Program-made: the position numbers and the translations under genes
Assembly (NCBI GenBank): GCA_947504035.1
Contig: CANNGA010000007.1
Coordinates: forward strand, 124,001 to 188,000
DNA length: 64,000 nt
Reading direction: 5' to 3'
Source: an uncultured Flavobacteriaceae bacterium
GTDB lineage: Bacteria > Bacteroidota > Bacteroidia > Flavobacteriales > Flavobacteriaceae
Part shown: one piece after another, positions 33,258 through 41,888 of the stretch
Numbering within the stretch: position 1 is the stretch's first letter
Layout of the letters: each line of letters starts with the position of its first letter
Notes under the pieces: generated by a model
Databases searched by the model: none
Seen by the model: only the letters and a program-made list of their open reading frames with translations
What the model was told of the DNA's origin: nothing

Positions 33258-35630
33258 ATGAAGACAGATATAGAAAATTTATTTAAAGATAAGGTCTTAG
33301 GACATCCAGCAGGTTTATTTGTTGTGTTCTTTACAGAAATGTGGGAACGTTTTTCTTTTTATGGCATGCGGGTTTTATTAATAAATTTTCTAACTATGGC
33401 AGCAATAGGTTATAATCCTGGTTGGGAATGGTCTGTTGAAAATGCAGGTGCCTTATTTGGTACTTATGCCATGTTATTGTATATCACACCTATTATTGGA
33501 GGTTGGATTGCAGATAAATATACAGGTTACCGTTGGGCAGTCATCATTGGGGCCTTCATTATGACATTAGGTCACTTATCTATGGCTTTTGAAACTGAAG
33601 CATCCTTGTATATTGGCTTGGTGCTTTTAGTTATTGGAACTGGTTTTTTTAAACCCACAATGACTTCCATAATTTCTGAAATGTACAAAAGCAGGCCTGA
33701 AAAAAAAGATGGTGCTTATACTATTTATTATATGGGGGTAAATGCAGGGGCTTTTTTTGGGATGATGCTTTGCGGCTATTTAGCCGAAAAAATAGGATGG
33801 GCCTATGGTTTCGGTTTGGCAGGCATTTTTATGCTTTTAGGAACACTTCAGTTTTGGTTAGCAGGGGCTTTGTTTGGACAAATAGGAGCTAAACCTTCTT
33901 TAATACATGAGGAGGAATTGCCCCAAACTAATAATGACCAAACCTTAGCCCCATTAGAAGGCTTAGAAGAAGAAAAGCCCAATCCATTTACATTAACAGA
34001 TAAAATACTAATACTAATATCCTCAATTATAGGCTTAGGGTATGCTATTAATGACCCCTTGTCTAAAATCGCAGGAATAGACCTCTTTTCTGTATTTAAA
34101 ATAGGAAACTTAGAAGGACAGTACACAGCTGTTTTATTGGCGCTAACCTTATTTTTAGTTTTGGTAATCACTAGAATTTCACGTTACTCTAAAATTGTTA
34201 GAGACCGTATGATAGCATTTATAATCTTTGCTTTTTTTACAGTCTTTTTTTGGTTATCATTCGAGCAAGGCGCTTCTTCATTGGTCATATTTGCGAGAGA
34301 TAACGTTAATAGATTATTAAGTGGAGGTGCAGCGACAACATTTAATGTGATTAATCTATTACTAACGGTAGTTCCTCTTCTTATTATTTCTTGGGTATTG
34401 TATCTCTTGTGGAAAAAAACCTTTACTAAGATTCCAGGATCTAATGTTGTACTTGTTGTTTGTTTTGTGGTCATGTGGGGGTTAGTAGGATGGATGTTAA
34501 ATAGAGACTTCAACACAGTTGCTTACGATGTTGCTTATAAAACAATTAAGACGACTGTTTCGCCTAATAGTTATAACGCAACGGCGACCACCTTAAAGGC
34601 TTTTAATGCCAAAATGGTGTCAGGACATTTTAAGACTATGATAGATGGAGAAGAGGCAACCATCTCAATAGATAGTATTAAAGTTGGATCGCAAACACTA
34701 CTTTTAGAGACGTCTTCATTAAAGAACAGCAAAGCGAAATTAAAAGAACAAGAGGCATTTAATATAAAGTATTTAATTGCCATTCAGAATATAACAGACA
34801 CTAAAGTAGCTACGGTGTACTACCATAAAGATGATAAGGTGCTTACACAACCTTTAAACACATTGTATTTTCACACCCCAATAACGGAGACGATGTCATT
34901 AGGCCCAAAACTTGTTATTGAAGAAAAGATAACGTCTGTAGCAGAGCCTATTGCGTTACAAGTAGGGGATGCCATAAAAATGATTGTAAAAGACAATCAA
35001 GGAAGTTCCTACGGGTATTTGGACGATTTACGTCTTTCAGCATCAAGGTCAAGAGGTACGCGTTTGAAAAGAGACAACGGCATAGTCGATGCGCGTGTTA
35101 CAAAAGTAAAAGCCAATGAAGTAGAAATTACAGTGTCGTGGTTTAGTATTTTGAATTCCTTTTTTATTATTGTTTTTGCATCGTTTTTTTCTAAATGGTG
35201 GGACAGTAAATACAATCCTAGTGCTGCAGCCAAATATGCCTTAGGATTAATTTTAATGGCCATTGGTTTTGGATTATTAGCTTTTGGAGCTAGTGGTCTT
35301 GTAGACGGTGTTAAGGTGAGTATGATTTGGTTAATTCTAGCATATCTTTTCCATACTTTAGGCGAACTGTGTCTCTCTCCTGTAGGTCTATCTTATGTAA
35401 GTAAGTTAGTGCCGCCTAGAATGATTGCTTTAATGTTTGGGATGTGGTACCTTGCAATAGCCATTGGAAATAAGTTGGCAGCTGTACTTGGAGGACAAAT
35501 AGAAAATATCACTAAGGCTTACAGTTTATCAACATTCTTTCTCATATTTACGATAGTGCCTTTAGTGGCTGGGATTGTAATTTTAGTATTAAATCCTTTA
35601 TTAAAAAGGCTTATGCATGGTGTGCGTTAA
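33258..35630 (+). CDS. POT/PTR2 proton-dependent peptide transporter with large periplasmic insertion
   Basis: A 790-residue inner-membrane importer of di/tripeptides. Helix 1 carries FTEMWERFSFYGMR (the ExxERFxxYG proton-coupling motif) and helix 5 YYMGVNAGAFFG. FFWLSFEQGASSL marks helix 7, WFSILNSFFIIVFASFFS helix 8, and GELCLSPVGLSYVSKL helix 10. Typical bacterial members have about 450-520 residues. Here about 270 residues (about 355-628) separate helices 7 and 8: two extra hydrophobic segments and then about 200 mostly soluble residues. The loop between helices 7 and 8 faces the periplasm in this fold. It is cotranscribed with DPP4. Confidence 0.93.
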   Translation: MKTDIENLFKDKVLGHPAGLFVVFFTEMWERFSFYGMRVLLINFLTMAAIGYNPGWEWSVENAGALFGTYAMLLYITPIIGGWIADKYTGYRWAVIIGAFIMTLGHLSMAFETEASLYIGLVLLVIGTGFFKPTMTSIISEMYKSRPEKKDGAYTIYYMGVNAGAFFGMMLCGYLAEKIGWAYGFGLAGIFMLLGTLQFWLAGALFGQIGAKPSLIHEEELPQTNNDQTLAPLEGLEEEKPNPFTLTDKILILISSIIGLGYAINDPLSKIAGIDLFSVFKIGNLEGQYTAVLLALTLFLVLVITRISRYSKIVRDRMIAFIIFAFFTVFFWLSFEQGASSLVIFARDNVNRLLSGGAATTFNVINLLLTVVPLLIISWVLYLLWKKTFTKIPGSNVVLVVCFVVMWGLVGWMLNRDFNTVAYDVAYKTIKTTVSPNSYNATATTLKAFNAKMVSGHFKTMIDGEEATISIDSIKVGSQTLLLETSSLKNSKAKLKEQEAFNIKYLIAIQNITDTKVATVYYHKDDKVLTQPLNTLYFHTPITETMSLGPKLVIEEKITSVAEPIALQVGDAIKMIVKDNQGSSYGYLDDLRLSASRSRGTRLKRDNGIVDARVTKVKANEVEITVSWFSILNSFFIIVFASFFSKWWDSKYNPSAAAKYALGLILMAIGFGLLAFGASGLVDGVKVSMIWLILAYLFHTLGELCLSPVGLSYVSKLVPPRMIALMFGMWYLAIAIGNKLAAVLGGQIENITKAYSLSTFFLIFTIVPLVAGIVILVLNPLLKRLMHGVR

Positions 35631-35654
35631 TCGAGAAATCAATGAAAAATATTT

Positions 35655-35682
35655 AAAAAGAAGCATATTAGATGCTTTTTTC
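35655..35682 (+). terminator. Rho-independent terminator after the POT transporter
   Basis: AAGCAT (35661-35666) and ATGCTT (35672-35677) with loop ATTAG, extended by A-run and T-run. It lies 25 bp after the transporter stop. Confidence 0.7.
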
Positions 35683-35716
35683 GTAAGTTAGGCATAAGAT
35701 TTGCAACTCATCTATT

Positions 35717-36193
35717 ATGAAAAAGACGATTTACCTACTTATCGCGCTATTATTCGTTATGGGCTTTAGTCATGCACAAGAGGTTGTGTGGCATCAAGAT
35801 ATGAAAAAAGCTTCTGAATTAGCCATAGCAGAACAAAAACCCCTAATGTTATTTTTTACAGGATCAGATTGGTGTGGTTGGTGTATAAAGCTTCAAAAGG
35901 AAGTTTTATTAACGAAAGACTTTGAAACTTGGGCCGCAGAACATGTGATCTTAGTGGAATTAGATTTTCCTAGACGCAAAAAACAAGATAAAGACACGCA
36001 GATTCAAAATTATCAAATGCAAAACCTTTTTAAAGTAAGAGGATATCCTACGGTAGTTTTTGCAGACCCAGAGAAAACGTCTAACGACAGAACAAACCTA
36101 ATTCATATGGGAAGTACGGGCTTCGTTAAAGGCGGATCTAAAAAATGGCTAGCCGTAGCTGATAATATTATAAACTCGAGGCAAAAATCGTAA
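35717..36193 (+). CDS. Exported thioredoxin-like protein (CGWC active site)
   Basis: A 158-residue protein with a signal peptide (MKKTIYLLIALLFVMGFSHAQ) and a thioredoxin fold. The redox motif is WCGWC (Cys53, Cys56) after LMLFFTGSD, and GYPTVVFADPE carries the cis-Pro (GYPT). The form with W-C-G-W-C and a long insertion before the cis-Pro is that of thioredoxin_7/DUF255-like periplasmic proteins. A role in periplasmic disulfide chemistry is inferred; the partner is unknown. It is followed after 39 bp by a second thioredoxin-like gene. Confidence 0.88.
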   Translation: MKKTIYLLIALLFVMGFSHAQEVVWHQDMKKASELAIAEQKPLMLFFTGSDWCGWCIKLQKEVLLTKDFETWAAEHVILVELDFPRRKKQDKDTQIQNYQMQNLFKVRGYPTVVFADPEKTSNDRTNLIHMGSTGFVKGGSKKWLAVADNIINSRQKS

Positions 36194-36232
36194 CTTTGTA
36201 GCCGTATACTTTTAAAAACAGCACAGCATAAC

Positions 36233-36781
36233 ATGAAAACCTACATATATATAGTTTTACTTATTCTAGGAGTACACCTCTCTGGAGTGGCACAAGAGAT
36301 ACAATGGGTGAGTTTAGAAGACGCAATTGCACTTCAAAAAAAGACACCTAAAAAAATAATGATGGATGTTTATACCGTTTGGTGTGGCCCTTGTAAAATG
36401 TTAGATAAGCGCACATTTCACAATCCAGATGTGGTAGCGTATGTTAACGAAAATTATTATGCTGTAAAATTTAATGGCGAAGGTGCTACTACTGTAAATT
36501 ATAAAGGTAAGGCTTACGGAAACCCAGGATACAGTCCTGCAAAACAAAATACCAGAAATACACCACATGAATTAGCAAGATATCTTCAAATAAGTGCTTA
36601 TCCTACCATCGTATTTTTTGATGAAGATGCTAATGTTATAGCACCTATACGCGGCTATCAACAACCTACACAGTTAGAATTGTATTTGAAATTGTTTAAA
36701 AAAGATGACCATAAGCGTATTACGAACCAAGACGAATTTAGCGCGTATTACAAGGCTTTTAAACCCGAGTTTAAAGGTTAA
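36233..36781 (+). CDS. Exported thioredoxin-like protein (CGPC active site)
   Basis: A 182-residue protein with a signal peptide (MKTYIYIVLLILGVHLSGVAQ) and a thioredoxin fold. The motif is WCGPCKMLDKRTF (Cys51, Cys54), as in classical thioredoxin, and the cis-Pro is in SAYPTIVFFDED (about 120). About 40 residues between these, including a GYSPAKQNTRNTPHEL stretch, are longer than in cytosolic thioredoxin. The pair of different active sites (CGWC here upstream, CGPC here) suggests related but distinct substrates. It converges with comEC with 23 bp between. Confidence 0.88.
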   Translation: MKTYIYIVLLILGVHLSGVAQEIQWVSLEDAIALQKKTPKKIMMDVYTVWCGPCKMLDKRTFHNPDVVAYVNENYYAVKFNGEGATTVNYKGKAYGNPGYSPAKQNTRNTPHELARYLQISAYPTIVFFDEDANVIAPIRGYQQPTQLELYLKLFKKDDHKRITNQDEFSAYYKAFKPEFKG

Positions 36782-36804
36782 TACGTCCTGCTTTAGATAT
36801 AAAT

Positions 36805-38868
36805 TTAATTCTGGTAATTGATTTCGAAAGCTCCGTCTGTTCCCGTATAATGAAATGGAATGTCTCGTTTAGAGCATACAAGCTTCCATCGTTTAATAAA
36901 CGAGGTGTAATTACTACCGTCTGCAATAATATACAAAGGCCTGTGATGAGAGATTAAACGTTCTAAGTTTAATTTTGGAGATTCTCGTAATAATATATAA
37001 TCGGGTTTAAAGCTCTGTACGTTGTAAAGACCCAAATGGTCTACAATTAAAAGTTGCTTTTCGCCTAAGCTATAGATAGAGTGCAATGTATCTTGTTTAT
37101 AGGTTTTTAAGTGCGCTTTAACTTTAAAATTAGTAACAGTAGCCTGCGCTTTTAAAGTATCTGGTTTTAAATCGCTGTAAAATACAGTTGAATGTGCTAT
37201 ATGGGCAAGTATACTGTGTTTAGGTTTATGAAAGACAATAAATTTATGTTTGGATCTTGTGTACGCTGTGACACAAAACGCAAAAGACATGGCGATGCAA
37301 CCGTAAAGTATGAATTTAAAATACTTGTAGAGCGCCGTTGTCCAAAATTTGTAACATGATACAATGAGAACATACGAAATAAAAAGGGCGCTTAATTGAA
37401 ATGAAATGGCCTTAAAAAGAAAAATGTCTTGTTGTGCAACCCAATGCACAAAAGCATTCATTGCAAGTATTACCGTGTCAAATAAAGTAACGAGACTATG
37501 GGGTAACATGTCGATACTGCCCAATACTATGATGATAAAACCAGCACCAATGATACCGCCAAGACATGGTAAGATAACTAGATTAGAGAGGAGAAATAAA
37601 CCTGAAAATTGATGAAAATAGTAAAGGCTAATAGGGAGTATCCCTATTTGAGCAGCACAACTCACCGTAAATATGCGCCAATAGAGCTGTACTAACCAAT
37701 GGCGAGGATGCCATAAGCGCGCCAAAAGAGGAGTGATACTTATAATAGCAATTACAGCACAATAGCTTAATTGAAACCCTACATCGAATACCAATAAAGG
37801 CTTGCAAAGTAGCAATATAAAAATAGAAATGGCTAAGGTATTGTAGGTGTTCGTTGGGCGTTTTAGTTGCATTGCAATGGCTAGTATACTAAACATGGTA
37901 ATAGATCTTACAACAGAGGCTGATAACCCTGTTACCATTCCAAAACCCCATAGAATTAGGAGAATAAGACTAATTTTAAGTCGTCTACCGTGTTTTATAC
38001 GTTCTAAAGGCCGTAACAAACGGTTTAGAAAAAGAAGTAAGATGCCGATATGTAAACCCGATAAGGCAAGTATGTGTATCACGCCAGCATCTGTATAGGT
38101 ATTTTGTAAGGTCTTGCTAATGTTTTGGCGCTCACCCAGACATAAGGCGCTAATAATTGCGAGGCTATCTTTTGAAAAGCTAAATGTTTGTAGTTTAGAG
38201 ATAAGATATTGCCTAAGTTGGTAGGCTAGACCGTAAATGGAGGTGATGTTGTTTGAGACCGAAAACAAGGCAGATTTGTCTAATATAAGCTGATGGTAAA
38301 CGTATTGACGCTCCAAGTAAGTTTTATAATCAAATGCGCCAGGGTTTAAAACAGGACGAATAGATTGAAATGCTGTTCTCGCAATATAAGTCGCATCTAC
38401 ATGTAACGAGGGTGACATACTCGTAGAGGTTTTTTTGAGCTTTAAAAGCACCTTCCCTGTCGTTTTGTGGGCACCGATAGTGTTAATAGTCACGTAATAG
38501 GTCTCATAATACGAATTTGATCTTAAGACCTCATCGACTCTAAAGCTAATGGTGTTCAATGCAGAAGGGATTTCTGGCTTTTTAAAACGATGCGAATAGT
38601 GTGTTGTAGATTGTTTAGGATTGTGAAGATTAACGGTTAAAACACCAATGCAAATCATGCTTATAACACTGGTTAATCCAAACCAAATCTCTTGTTTAAA
38701 TCGCTGCTGTGCCCTTCTATAGCTTAGGTAGGCTATTAAAAGTGTGATCCCAACCATGACATACGACAGGGGTAGAGGTATTGAAACATAATACCCTAAC
38801 AAAATGCCTACCAGTATAGCAACAGTAAGCTTTATAATTGTAAAATTGAGCAGCCGCATAAACTGCAA
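36805..38868 (-). CDS. comEC: ComEC/Rec2-family DNA-uptake channel protein
   Basis: A 687-residue polytopic membrane protein. An N-terminal membrane/OB-like region (about 1-200, DUF4131 type) leads to the ComEC_N competence domain. There the conserved ALSGLHIGILLLFLNRLL (about 267) is followed by WGFGMVTGLSASVVRSITMF, FDVGFQLSYCAVIAI, and several membrane helices. The C-terminal about 150 residues do not show the HxHxDH metallo-beta-lactamase motif that many ComEC proteins carry. It would pass single-stranded DNA through the inner membrane during transformation. It is the last gene of the surE-lpxB operon, 14 bp behind the NlpC gene. Confidence 0.9.
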   Translation of the reverse strand: MQFMRLLNFTIIKLTVAILVGILLGYYVSIPLPLSYVMVGITLLIAYLSYRRAQQRFKQEIWFGLTSVISMICIGVLTVNLHNPKQSTTHYSHRFKKPEIPSALNTISFRVDEVLRSNSYYETYYVTINTIGAHKTTGKVLLKLKKTSTSMSPSLHVDATYIARTAFQSIRPVLNPGAFDYKTYLERQYVYHQLILDKSALFSVSNNITSIYGLAYQLRQYLISKLQTFSFSKDSLAIISALCLGERQNISKTLQNTYTDAGVIHILALSGLHIGILLLFLNRLLRPLERIKHGRRLKISLILLILWGFGMVTGLSASVVRSITMFSILAIAMQLKRPTNTYNTLAISIFILLLCKPLLVFDVGFQLSYCAVIAIISITPLLARLWHPRHWLVQLYWRIFTVSCAAQIGILPISLYYFHQFSGLFLLSNLVILPCLGGIIGAGFIIIVLGSIDMLPHSLVTLFDTVILAMNAFVHWVAQQDIFLFKAISFQLSALFISYVLIVSCYKFWTTALYKYFKFILYGCIAMSFAFCVTAYTRSKHKFIVFHKPKHSILAHIAHSTVFYSDLKPDTLKAQATVTNFKVKAHLKTYKQDTLHSIYSLGEKQLLIVDHLGLYNVQSFKPDYILLRESPKLNLERLISHHRPLYIIADGSNYTSFIKRWKLVCSKRDIPFHYTGTDGAFEINYQN

Positions 38869-38882
38869 TTTAGTGAATTTAC

Positions 38883-39431
38883 TTACAATACGCGGCGTAC
38901 TTCAGAAAAAGCAGATTTCCAATACCGCTCGTTTAGAGAGGAGATGATAACTCCTCTAGACGATGTGGCATGAATAAAATAGATATTATGGTCTTTAATG
39001 TCTACAACTAAACCAACGTGATTTATAGAACCTCTTCGGTTTTTATTGGTTTTAAAAAACAAAAGATCTCCTTTTAAGGTTTTTCTAAGATCGATTTTAC
39101 GTCCCTTCTTAGCGATGTCTCTAGAAATTCTAGGTAAGTAAATTTCGTTAGCTCTAAAAGATTCGTAAACCAATCCAGAACAATCCATGCCTTTTTTTGA
39201 GGTGCCTCCATAGGTATAGCGAGTACCTAAAAATTGTTTGGAATAGTTTACAATTTTAGAGGCTTTAGATACAGGTTTGTTAACATGACGTTGCGTGCGT
39301 TTAGGTTTAGGAGCGATCACAACGCGTTGTGTACGTTCAGTTTTTGCTTTCTTTGTAATTACAGGAGACTGTTTCGATTTGCAATTGTAAAAAAGAAGCA
39401 GCAAAGACAGGATAAAGACGCATTTTTTCAT
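38883..39431 (-). CDS. NlpC/P60 (C40) peptidoglycan hydrolase lipoprotein
   Basis: A 182-residue lipoprotein (signal ending FYNC, Cys17), then a basic linker (about 25-55) and an NlpC/P60 domain. The catalytic Cys84 is in GMDCSGLVY, His138 in INHVGLVV, and a third polar residue His154 in FIHATSSRG. C40 enzymes cut gamma-D-Glu-diaminopimelate bonds in peptidoglycan stems, which fits the DAP-type MurE encoded at 54759. It lies one base from the lpxB stop. Confidence 0.93.
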   Translation of the reverse strand: MKKCVFILSLLLLFYNCKSKQSPVITKKAKTERTQRVVIAPKPKRTQRHVNKPVSKASKIVNYSKQFLGTRYTYGGTSKKGMDCSGLVYESFRANEIYLPRISRDIAKKGRKIDLRKTLKGDLLFFKTNKNRRGSINHVGLVVDIKDHNIYFIHATSSRGVIISSLNERYWKSAFSEVRRVL

Positions 39432-39432
39432 G

Positions 39433-40551
39433 TTAAAGTTTCGATTTTAGGGCATTATAAATATGTGTTGCAGTAGTCTCGCTGGCACCTTTACCTCCTA
39501 ATTTTTGTTCCAATTCGTAGTAATTGTGAAACATGGTTTGCCGCGCATCCGTATTTAGGATGTTATGCAATTCCGCTTTCAAGCGTTCTTTAGTAAATTC
39601 GTTTTGAATCAATTCAGTAACCACTTCCTTATCCATAACCAAATTCACTAAAGAAATGTATTTTAAGGTAATGATGCGCTTGGCAATATGATAAGAGATG
39701 GCGCTGCCTTTGTAGCAAACCACTTGCGGAACTTTAAACAAGGCTGTTTCTAAAGTAGCGGTACCAGAAGTGACTAAGGCCGCATAGGAAAAACTTAGCA
39801 AGTCATAGGTTTTATTAGAAATAAAACGCACATCAGTATGTTTTATAAAACTTTGGTAAAACTCGAAATCTTGACTTGGTGCCCCAGCAATAACAAATTG
39901 ATAGTTTGAAAACGCATCGACTACGCTTAGCATCACACTTAGCATTTTGGTGATTTCTTGTTTTCTACTGCCAGGAAGCAAAGCTATGATAGGTTTCTCA
40001 CTAAGGTGGTGTGTGGTTCTAAATTGGTGCTCATCGACTAGAGTTCTATCAGCTATGGCATCAATTAAAGGATGGCCTACAAATGTCACATCGTAACCAT
40101 GTGTTTTATAAAATGGTTTTACAAAAGGTAGGATGACAAACATGGCATCGATGTCACGCTTTATGGCTTTTACGCGCCCAGCCCGAGAGGCCCATACTTG
40201 CGGGGAGATGTAATAATTGGTTTTATAACCTTCCGCTTTAGCCCATTTGGCAATACGAAGGTTGAAACCAGAATTATCTATAAAAATAACAACATCTGGT
40301 TTAAAACGCGCAATATCATCTTTACAAAACGAGATCAATTTGAATAGCTTTCTTAGGTTAAGGAGTACCTCTGTAAATCCCATGAACGCACGTTCTTTGT
40401 AATGTTTTACGAGCTGTCCACCAGCATTTTGCATTAAATCGCCACCCCAAAACCGAATCTCGGCGGCAGGGTCTGTCTTTTTAAGTGCCTTAATAAGGTT
40501 GGCACCATGTAAATCGCCCGAAGCTTCTCCTGCAAGAATATAGTATCTCAT
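39433..40551 (-). CDS. lpxB: Lipid-A-disaccharide synthase
   Basis: A 372-residue glycosyltransferase (GT19) that joins UDP-2,3-diacylglucosamine and lipid X to make the lipid A disaccharide. Typical marks are the N-terminal AGEASGDLHGANLIKAL (7-23), RFWGGDLMQNAGG, YISPQVWASRAGRVKAIK (about 117-134), FVGHPLIDAI, LPGSRKQEI and VTSGTATLETAL (about 273). The length is normal. It sits in the minus-strand envelope operon after surE and a small membrane gene. Confidence 0.96.
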   Translation of the reverse strand: MRYYILAGEASGDLHGANLIKALKKTDPAAEIRFWGGDLMQNAGGQLVKHYKERAFMGFTEVLLNLRKLFKLISFCKDDIARFKPDVVIFIDNSGFNLRIAKWAKAEGYKTNYYISPQVWASRAGRVKAIKRDIDAMFVILPFVKPFYKTHGYDVTFVGHPLIDAIADRTLVDEHQFRTTHHLSEKPIIALLPGSRKQEITKMLSVMLSVVDAFSNYQFVIAGAPSQDFEFYQSFIKHTDVRFISNKTYDLLSFSYAALVTSGTATLETALFKVPQVVCYKGSAISYHIAKRIITLKYISLVNLVMDKEVVTELIQNEFTKERLKAELHNILNTDARQTMFHNYYELEQKLGGKGASETTATHIYNALKSKL

Positions 40552-40568
40552 GTTTGTGTTTAACGCCC

Positions 40569-40850
40569 TTAAAAGAGTTTAATGATAAATGTAAATACAG
40601 CTATAAAAACGGTAATTAATAATACGCCTCTAGCGCGATAATCCATGCCCTTTTTTATAAAAATAAAAAAAGCAATAAGATTTAATACAGCTCCTAAACT
40701 AATAAGTTTGCCTAAAAATCCTTCTTTAAAAGCAGCTTCTAGTACAGTAGCAAAATCATCACCATTACCCAAAAGTTGAGCTGTTATAAATAGGCCAAAA
40801 GCATTTGCAATCAAGCCTACTAAAATGCCTGTAAAAAGATCTTTTTTCAT
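40569..40850 (-). CDS. Small three-helix membrane protein between surE and lpxB
   Basis: A 93-residue protein with three hydrophobic segments (about 5-25, 48-66 and 74-92) and a short basic stretch KKGMDYRARG before the last. It lies 17 bp from lpxB, which suggests an operon with an envelope role. I do not recognise a named family. Confidence 0.82.
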   Translation of the reverse strand: MKKDLFTGILVGLIANAFGLFITAQLLGNGDDFATVLEAAFKEGFLGKLISLGAVLNLIAFFIFIKKGMDYRARGVLLITVFIAVFTFIIKLF

Positions 40851-40938
40851 ATGTTAGTCGATAGCGTTTTTAAAATTTAGTTATTCCAATACCACCTATA
40901 GTGTTCTCAGGTAATTTCACGCTAGTTTAAATTGTACT

Positions 40939-41730
40939 TTATTCTATGTTTTCAGAGCCGTTTAAGTTCCATGTTTGTAAACGTGCAATACTTCGATGTG
41001 CGGTCAAATCAAATTGTACAGGCACTAAGGAGACATAATGTTGCTCCAAAGCCCATTCATCAGTATCTTCACCGCCATCTAAATTTACAAAATGCCCTGT
41101 TAACCAATAATAATCTTTGCCCTGTGGGGTCTGTCGTTTATCAAATGCCTCTACCCAATTGGCGCGAGCTTGTCTGCAAACTTTAATGCCTTTAATCTCA
41201 GCCTCAGGAATGTCAGGAAAATTAACATTGAGAACAATGTCCTTATCTAAGCCCTGTTCTAAGACCTGTGTTGTAATGGTTTTTATGTAAGATGTACAAG
41301 CTTCAAAAGTTGCATTCCAATTGTAATTTAATAGCGAAAACCCAATGGCAGGAACACCTTCGATACCAGCTTCGATAGCGGCACTCATCGTACCCGAATA
41401 AATAACATTTATAGAAGCGTTGGAACCGTGGTTAATACCAGATACGCAAAGATCTGGAGTTCTGTCAAGTATTTCTCTAATGGCAAGTTTTACGCAATCT
41501 GCTGGAGTGCCAGAACACGTGTATTCGCGGTGTGTTTGCGAAGGTACTTCAAGCTGCTCAACATGCAATGTCGTGTCTAAAGTAATGGCGTGACCTTTGC
41601 CACTTTGGGGACTGTTTGGAGCCACCACAACCACCTCTCCAATGGTATTCATAATTGCGATTAAAGCACGAATACCAGGTGCTGTAATACCGTCATCATT
41701 AGTGACTAAAATTAATGGTTTTTTTAACAT
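40939..41730 (-). CDS. surE: 5'-nucleotidase SurE
   Basis: A 263-residue metal-dependent phosphatase acting on nucleoside 5'-monophosphates. The N-terminal LILVTNDDGITAPGIRAL carries the Asp-Asp metal ligands (about 10-13), NSPQSGKGHAITL the conserved Ser-Gly stretch, CSGTPADCVKLA follows (about 80), and SGINHGSNASINVIYSGTMSAA (about 105-126) is the family signature with the Asn and Ser ligands. It leads the operon surE - small membrane protein - lpxB - NlpC - comEC and is divergent from the tail-specific protease. Confidence 0.96.
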   Translation of the reverse strand: MLKKPLILVTNDDGITAPGIRALIAIMNTIGEVVVVAPNSPQSGKGHAITLDTTLHVEQLEVPSQTHREYTCSGTPADCVKLAIREILDRTPDLCVSGINHGSNASINVIYSGTMSAAIEAGIEGVPAIGFSLLNYNWNATFEACTSYIKTITTQVLEQGLDKDIVLNVNFPDIPEAEIKGIKVCRQARANWVEAFDKRQTPQGKDYYWLTGHFVNLDGGEDTDEWALEQHYVSLVPVQFDLTAHRSIARLQTWNLNGSENIE

Positions 41731-41811
41731 AAAAGGCCCTTATTTTAGGTCATGCTAAAATACATAAAATCTTGTGTAATGTTATCTTTTACGTGCTTTA
41801 ACAAAAAATTA

Positions 41812-41842
41812 GTGCCACTTTCGTTAAATGGCACGGTTTTTT
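41812..41842 (+). other. Hairpin followed by T-run upstream of the tail-specific protease
   Basis: GTGCCA (41812-41817) pairs with TGGCAC (41829-41834) and is followed by GG then T6. It has terminator form but stands between divergent genes, 47 bp before the protease start, so it may be a leader attenuator or a barrier to antisense read-through. Confidence 0.4.
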
Positions 41843-41888
41843 CTTTATTTTAGTAAAAATAATACTGATAATTAGATTTTATTAAGAC

